Below, piece after piece: positions 58,076 through 64,000 of a stretch of 64,000 nt of DNA (positions are counted from its first letter, which is position 1; every line of letters starts with the position of its first letter). Below the pieces are notes generated by a model, which was not told the DNA's origin, did no database searches, and saw only the letters and a program-made list of their open reading frames with translations. The DNA is from Anadara kagoshimensis (Eukaryota > Mollusca > Bivalvia > Arcoida > Arcidae). The translations under genes were made by a program, and so were the position numbers. Location: assembly GCA_021292105.1 (NCBI GenBank), contig CM037862.1:7358765-7422764 (forward strand), read 5' to 3'.

Positions 58076-59295
58076 GGGAAAGTTTGCCAGAAACACTCTG
58101 ACTTATCAGTTGGAAATATTACAGCTGATAATAGGTGGAAAAGTTGCCAAATGTTATGTAAAATGAATTATTTATCTATATAAGTGTATTAGCTCAATAA
58201 TTAAGTGTCTTCCATATAGATATCAGCGGGAATAAAACTTGTTTGTTTCATCATTTTATCAAAATCACTTTGTGGTTTTAAGTAAAATTTCGGTTAGTTA
58301 TTTTCTTTGAAGTAACACTTTACAGAGTCGTAATGTCTTAAAATTTTAATTGTTTTGATATTTAATCAGTGCATTCTTCTGTTTCATTTTGTTCAGTTTT
58401 CAAAGCTTTTGGAATTGTTTTTCACAATTGTTTGTCTTTTGAGTTTCCATGACACCAAAAGTATAAGCGCCACTCATAAATACAACTTGAAAAAAGTTTA
58501 CAAACATATTTCAAAAACTTCACACAATATTTGAGTTGAAGCCAAGGGCCAAGCATATCATATAAAACTTGATGTGAAACCAATGACCAAGCATATTGCA
58601 CAATAATTAATGTGAAACAAAAGTAATGGAAAGCACTAAAATAGAACAAAAATGACAAATTTATGTCTTTTAAAGTCGTTTTTTGCTTGGTTCCTAATTT
58701 TGAGTCTCTATAAACATCTACGGTAAATTATTCCTTTGTTTCGTGATTAACAAATATTTATCAGAAGAAGTCCACAATAATGGGGGGATTTAGGCTGATT
58801 TGTCTTATGGGCCCCATGACAGAAATTATTCCTGGTAATGGAGAAATTGTTGATTTATTCATACATGTGCCAGTATCAGTTGACATTTTATCATTGACCA
58901 TGTACCATATTGTATTATCATAGTTATTAAAACCAATACCAGTTACAGGAATTACTGGTTATATTTGTATTGACTTTTAGTTTTACATTGACAGCGTTTC
59001 CAGACAATTTCCTCAATATTTGCATTTTTTGACAGCCTGATATATGGAGCCTAGTGCATTTATCGATCATAGTTGTGATAAATTTATTATTTTCTTTTGA
59101 TATTAAATTAATTTTTATTGTGATAAATTTATTTTTCATGATTTTTAATTAATTTTATAAAAAATTTATGTTGCAAATTATTTTTCCTGATTCATAGCAT
59201 GCACGATTTATTATTTATGACATAAAGGACAATTTGTTATCACAAATACAAATTTTGTGTTCTCATATCCATTGGCGACAATTATGACAACTATA
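58076..59295. other. AT-rich non-coding stretch
   Basis: No gene seen. A 46-bp two-copy repeat (CCAAGGGCCAAGCATATCAT / CCAATGACCAAGCATATTGC) lies near 58540-58610. Confidence 0.5.
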
Positions 59296-59471
59296 AACAT
59301 TGATACAGAATTATTGAAATTAAGAGACTCTGAATTATGTTTGGTTAACTAGAACACATGTAGTAAAACCTTGTTATAATGTCCCTTGATAACTTACTGC
59401 CTTCATTAACATTGATACACAATTATTGAAATAAAGTGGTTCTAAATAATGTATTATAAACTAAAAGCATA
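59296..59471. repeat. 111-bp duplication of flank plus MITE left end
   Basis: AACATTGATACAGAATTATT near 59296 and AACATTGATACACAATTATT at 59408 start two copies, and each leads into an AGTAAAACCT.TTATNATG MITE left end (59362 and 59473). So the host flank and the first part of the MITE are duplicated in tandem, while only the second copy goes on into the complete element. Confidence 0.85.
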
Positions 59472-59667
59472 CAGTAAAACCTCTTTATTATGCCTCTTGA
59501 TAAGTTTTCAGTAAAGTTTTCACTTGCCTTATGACCACACAAATTTTGAAGCCACAAAATGCATTTCTTTATGCTTTTTCCCATAGATGCCTTCTTTGTT
59601 TTATTGCCAAATCCTTTTATAACACCAAAATTTGACCAAATAGTGGCATTTTAACAGGGTTTTACTG
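59472..59667. mobile_element. 196-bp MITE, CAGTAAAACC family, best copy
   Basis: The left end CAGTAAAACCTCTTTATTAT then GCC pairs with the reverse complement of the right end, CAGTAAAACCCTGTTAAAAT then GCC. TA precedes the left end (59470-59471); the matching dinucleotide on the right is CA, probably a mutated TA. The interior (TTTTGAAGCCACAAAATGC, CACCAAAATTTGACCAAATA) matches the split copy at 35129 and the old copy at 12932. Tc1/mariner-like by target and size. Confidence 0.82.
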
Positions 59668-61109
59668 CACATAAAAATTAATTGTACTTCATTAGCTTTC
59701 ATTGAGATATATATACTGTGAGCAAATGACCAGTTTGTTATTTGGTGATTTCATTTATTGTCTGATATAGTAAGAATGCTTCAGAAGTAGTGTACCAATG
59801 GCCTCATCAATGTATCGGACATAACATTAGGAATGAACAGAATCTTTCTTATCTTTTACTTGTAGACATTTTTGTTCTACCGAATGTCACTTTTGGTATT
59901 CTAATTCTGCAAAGGGGATTTTGTGGTATGTTCATTTTGTGGTTTTTTGTATGCATTGCTGGGTACTTGTGGTAAGGTATTCTAATTCTCTCAACAGTTT
60001 GATATAGCCATGGGCTTCTTGGTTTTGATGTTTTATATGTTGGTTTTCTGATTCTGATATGTTTTATGAGGAAGACTAAATAAAAAAGACGCGAAGAATG
60101 AATGTGCAGGGGTATTGTTATATCTATCGGAGATTCTTATATCCAGTAAGATGCTGCTGATACAGTGAGTGATATACCACTGGTAATCTCAACATATGGT
60201 TATCTTATTATACACAGCACACTTGTACACTTAGCCAAGGAAAAAAACAACATGCTAAAAAAACATCAGATCAATACCAAAATTACAGCATGTAAGGCAG
60301 CAGCTGTGTGATATCAGGTTGATGAAACATATGGTGGTTATTATTATAATATAGATAGCCCTCTTCCCATTGCTGGAACAAATGATACTGAAATTAAAAT
60401 CAATATTACTGCAGTTTAATAATGATATAACCACCTAAGACATTTCTACCTCTGAAAAAAATAACAAATGTTTTGATTTTGTATTTTCTAGTATCAGGCC
60501 ATAAAATACAACCTAACATGTATCTACCTGCACATTGGTCTGCAAGCTACATATGGAAATCAGATTCTGACAAACACCCTTTACCCTTGTGATAATAAAA
60601 ATACAATCTAAGAGTTTCTACCCCTGTTCGGTCTGTACATTGGCCGGCAAGCCACATGTAGACATTAAACTTTGACAATCATCTACCCCTGTAAAAATAA
60701 TTTGTCTTAATGTCTGTTGTATTTACTAGCATCAGGTCCAATAATATAAAATTATCCTATGTTAAATATAATATCAAGTTTGTAACTAATTGACAGTTAA
60801 TTAAGCTCATTAGTTTATTTAATAATTGCTGCAACTGGGTCATGATTTCAGCCAAGTTACTTATTTACTTATGTTAATGATTTTCTAAACTGTATGTAAA
60901 GTAACTACAATCATTTCTTGGAATTATAGATTTTTGGTCGATTGGTATTTGTCTGACCTAAGTGCTTTGTCTACCTCTAACTAAAGTAACCATTTTGCAG
61001 TTTTCTTGCTAAGTTATAATGCTTGAAAAACTAGAATATAAGGAAAATATTGATGATTTGAGTGTTTACAACATTCTACTTTTTAATGTCAACTTAAAGG
61101 TATGTCAAG
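59668..61109. other. non-coding stretch with a diverged duplication
   Basis: At 60489-60740 the phrases CTAGTATCAGGCC / CTAGCATCAGGTCC and GCACATTGGTCTGCAAGC / GTACATTGGCCGGCAAGC indicate a two-copy duplication with about 105 bp between the latter pair. No gene seen. Confidence 0.5.
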
Positions 61110-61175
61110 GTGGTCAGTTCAGAAATTGTGGAGGAAACTGGAGTGTCATTAGAAAACCACTGTACTTTGGCTAGC
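61110..61175 (-). mobile_element. SINE family B body fragment, minus strand
   Basis: Read on the minus strand, GACACTCCAGTTTCCTCCAC then AATTTCTGAACTGACCACC matches the 'ACTCCAG-TTTCCTCCAC' core of the SINE body; GTGGTTTTCTAAT precedes it. Too short to classify further. Confidence 0.6.
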
Positions 61176-61865
61176 AAACTGACTCTACTAGAATGTGTAT
61201 TGAAGCCAATTGATATGTCAAGTTAAATGGTTATAAAAAGTAAACTTTAAGTCATAAATAATACCAATATCTGAAATGTGTCTTTTTTGGTCTACAATGT
61301 AAAAAATAAATTTATGAGTTCATAACAGAGTTAGATTTTTATGAATTATTTGCTTGTGAAATGCTTTTGTCAAATTATCAATGGATTTCTGAAATTGATA
61401 CATTATTTTTGTGACATGACTGTTATCTTTACTTTATCTTGAAGTATGTATTCTCTTATTAAGGTCCCCCTTTGTACATAAATATATTGTTATTGTTATG
61501 ATTATTTGGATTATAGAAAACATACTCCATTGAATAGCTAAGTAAATTGTGTATATGTATATGTAAACTTAGACAGCCATAAAATGTATTATCTTATTAA
61601 AACCTTCAACAAAAACAGTTAATATTGTCTGTGGTTTCAGTTTTTTTTGCTAAACTTGAAGTATTTCACATTTCAAATTTAAGATACATGTATATATGAA
61701 AGTTTAATATATGTATAAAAATTTAAAAACAAAAATTGATGAGCTTTTATTTCATATTATGTTTATGTAGCTTAAAAATAAATCCCTCTTCATAACCTCT
61801 ACATAATGATGACCTTAACATCCTGGTGTGTATGTCATTGTACTGTACATATTAAATGCTGAACT

Positions 61866-62642
61866 GGGGCGGTGTATTGTCCAATGTCCGTTAGCTAATT
61901 AATTAACTGAAATTTGATTAGTGAATGTGTTAAAGTATTACCACTCCTGGATTATAATACATTTTCAGCATTCATACATGATAAATGCCAACTATTGATT
62001 ATTCTAAGTATAAACTTGGCTGTTGAGATTGATCTGCAACGACGAGCGATGGTTGAGGGTTGTTTCCTCGACTACCTATGTAAACCAACCTACAAGATGT
62101 GATATCGCCAATATCAACATATATATTTCGCTAAATATACTAGCTACCATCATCAAATACAAACAATAATGGATTGATCTGCATTTTAAAATATTGATGG
62201 GAAAACTTGGGACGGGAGGATTATAGATTCAGCCAGTTAGAAACTGTGTGTATATTATATACTGGTACAAGCACAGTGAGATACGGTAGTTATTGAATCA
62301 AAAACGTTCTACTACTTAAAGACAATCAACATAATGACAGTGAAATAGTTGGCCTTGATGAAGGTCATTTGACGAGAAGACTCATAACTGTACATCATTA
62401 CAATGGACACAACAACCTTTAACTGAAATGCTGTCGCGTCTCATCTGTCGGTGTCCTCATGCTCGGTGTTAATTGGAAATATTGAGTTTATTAGAATGTT
62501 TAGAGGACAAGTGAGTCATTTGTATTAATGCTGCAGCATATAGGATAATATAAAATTACTGGTTTCATCAATGGCCGAGTTTGAGTTGGTATAGGAAGTG
62601 TTATAACTACTTTAGAATAATGTCTCATACTTTGTAAAAAAA
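61866..62642 (+). promoter_or_regulatory. possible TATA-less alternative promoter and 5' UTR
   Basis: A GC box GGGGCGG at 61866-61872 and a CCAAT box at 61881-61885 lie close together in an otherwise AT-rich window. The next 750 bp are notably repeat-free and contain GC-richer parts (GCTGTCGCGTCTCATCTGTC, GGTGTCCTCATGCTCGGTG at about 62432-62470). They lead to the candidate first exon at 62643. This is inference from composition and motif order only. Confidence 0.28.
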
Positions 62643-62680
62643 ATGGAAGTTAAACGAAGGGGAAGGCATCGTTATGGGAG
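62643..62680 (+). CDS. possible alternative first coding exon
   Basis: ATG at 62643 in a good context (A at -3, G at +4) with an upstream in-frame TAG at 62613. It encodes MEVKRRGRHRYG plus two bases, followed by a donor GGGAG|GTAATG at 62681, so phase 2. The peptide is strongly basic, and its GC content is far above that of its surroundings. A phase-2 exit matches the entry phase of phase-2 exons such as those at 28101 and 42362, but those lie upstream, so any partner would be beyond this window. Confidence 0.28.
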
Positions 62681-64000
62681 GTAATGTGTTTTTAAAAATC
62701 AATTTTTTTAAATTTTTAATTGAAATTTCATGTTCCTATGCTATAAATTGTGTGTATGTGTAGCTTATTTGGACAGTGCAATGTAAGTGCATGACAATAA
62801 CTACTATTATGATGACATGAAATTTTTTTTCTTCTAAAATTACAACTTTAAATACTCTGTTGGGTTAAACTATTAAAATTCAAGACATCTACATTTTACT
62901 ATGAACTGCATTTTAAGATCAGAAACATCTGCATTTTTAAATAAAATTTTATAATTTAAAGCATTTACATTTTACTCCGTAAACTTTAATAGTTTAAATA
63001 TTTGCACTTTAAAAATTCAAAAAAATCTTGAATTTAAACATGTTGGAATTTCATGTCATTCAAGAGCAGTGTTTTGTAGTTAGCAGTTTTCTGTTTTCTT
63101 GGTACAAATAGCTATGTTGTAAATGATTGATAATTGTGCTTTTGTGTGCTATGGGAGTACACTTTATTGTGTCTTAATTGTGTGTTTTAGAAAACCTTTA
63201 AAAGTGATATTGATTATCTGCAGTAAAATTGAGTTTTCTATTATATAACTTTTCTAAAGTTATGTAATCTGCCAAGAAGATTTATATAAAGTTTTAAATA
63301 ATATATAATACCGGTATATGTCATGTTTTTGTGGACGACCGGTAATTTGCATGGTAAGATATATGTTAGTTTGTTCTGTGTTGTATTTTAGAGGCATTTT
63401 TGCAAAGTTTTTGTTTTCATACATAGTAAGGTATATGGTTTGTTTGTGTGAAGCATGTTTTGGTGATGGTGTGTCCTTTTTCTGTTCTGTTTTCACTCAT
63501 TGGCTGCTGACCTTTTGGTGAAATATATTGTACTATGTTTCCAGTTACATTTTATGACATTGCTCTCTCTCTCTCTCTCTCTCTCTCAGAATTTCTCTCT
63601 TCTTCACTTTGTATTGGCATTGCTCTCTCTTCATTTGTTCGTGCATAATTAAACATTGTGCAATTTAAACTGTTGTTGGCGACAATATCAGTTTGGAAGA
63701 ATCAAAGTAACATTACAAAGATGAAGAATCATTGTAATAGCTTTATAAGGTCTAAATGTCTTATAGACAATTTACATGTATAAAACCAATTGAAAGTGAA
63801 TTTTATGTCTTTATTTTTATTCTTTTTTCTAGATCTTGGCATTGCATTCAGCATTGCATATAAACTATTCATGCAATAACTGCCAATTTTTCTATTTTAT
63901 GCCCATATCACACATATATTCAGTTATATATGTAATAACCATTTTTCCCCTATGAGAATTAAAAGGCCAGACACAATGGCAAAATATTGCATAATTATTT
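62681..64000. other. AT-rich non-coding stretch
   Basis: Intron-like. At 62880-63010 an irregular 'CATCTACATTTTA / CATCTGCATTTTTAA / CATTTACATTTTACT' phrase recurs. Minus- and plus-strand frames at 63260-63521 overlap each other and are not protein-like. Confidence 0.5.
63563..63588. repeat. (CT)13 microsatellite
   Basis: A CT run followed by further CTCTCTC pieces near 63596 and 63626. No other feature attached. Confidence 0.9.

Noticed and set aside
1-64000. Retroviral, LTR, Polinton or LINE coding remains
   Set aside because: No long direct terminal repeats, polypurine tract with primer site, or protease, polymerase, integrase or capsid-like frames were seen on either strand.

Overview
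This window is an AT-rich, intron-like or intergenic piece of an animal nuclear genome. The best guess is a bivalve or related mollusc. Points in favour are many short tRNA-derived SINEs with A and B boxes, many small TA-flanked MITEs, heavy minisatellite content, and a 1.4 kb element that opens AGCTCACCTGAG and closes at a GGCCCATGGGCC palindrome followed by CTCTTGTTT, a type I associate with bivalve genomes from memory. No long protein-coding gene, rRNA, true tRNA, CRISPR array, retroviral or LTR element, or recognisable transposase or reverse transcriptase reading frame was found. Nearly all reading frames of 60 codons or more are chance frames or lie in repeats.

Layout. 1-5 kb: a 2.1 kb minisatellite of about 37 units (50 and 56 bp), a possible 27-nt microexon, and a 41-bp array. 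7-13 kb: two MITEs, a SINE inserted in the tail of another SINE, TG and CA microsatellites, an inverted SINE and an old MITE. 16-22 kb: degenerate arrays rich in TTGACCA, another SINE family, and a SINE whose 5' end became part of a 118-bp tandem repeat. 24-29 kb: three SINE relics, a candidate coding exon (28101-28340), and a 435-bp hAT-type element inserted in a 42-bp minisatellite with a perfect 8-bp target duplication. 31-38 kb: duplicated stretches rich in AGGTCA motifs, an element carrying about seven 145-bp units and itself inserted in a MITE, and a 1.16 kb TIR element with CG-rich ends. 39-51 kb: a 118-bp array, a candidate terminal exon (42362-42446), a 46-bp SINE-head array, SINEs and a TA repeat. 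53-64 kb: a candidate exon (53230-53396), a truncated SINE with a 15-bp target duplication, more SINE-head arrays, a duplicated MITE end, and a possible alternative promoter with first exon (61866-62680).

If host coding exons are present they are few and small, on the plus strand, and separated by introns of 10 kb or more. Exon 28101-28340 can be spliced in phase to 42362-42446. Exon 53230-53396 does not join exon 28101-28340 in frame, and a join to 42362-42446 is ruled out because that exon carries the stop. None was assigned to a known protein family. The most unusual features are the repeated creation of tandem arrays from a transposon end plus its flanking DNA (four places), the excess of the CpG-containing palindrome TACCGGTA, and mobile repeats carrying dense nuclear-receptor-like half sites. 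All alignments and counts were made by eye.
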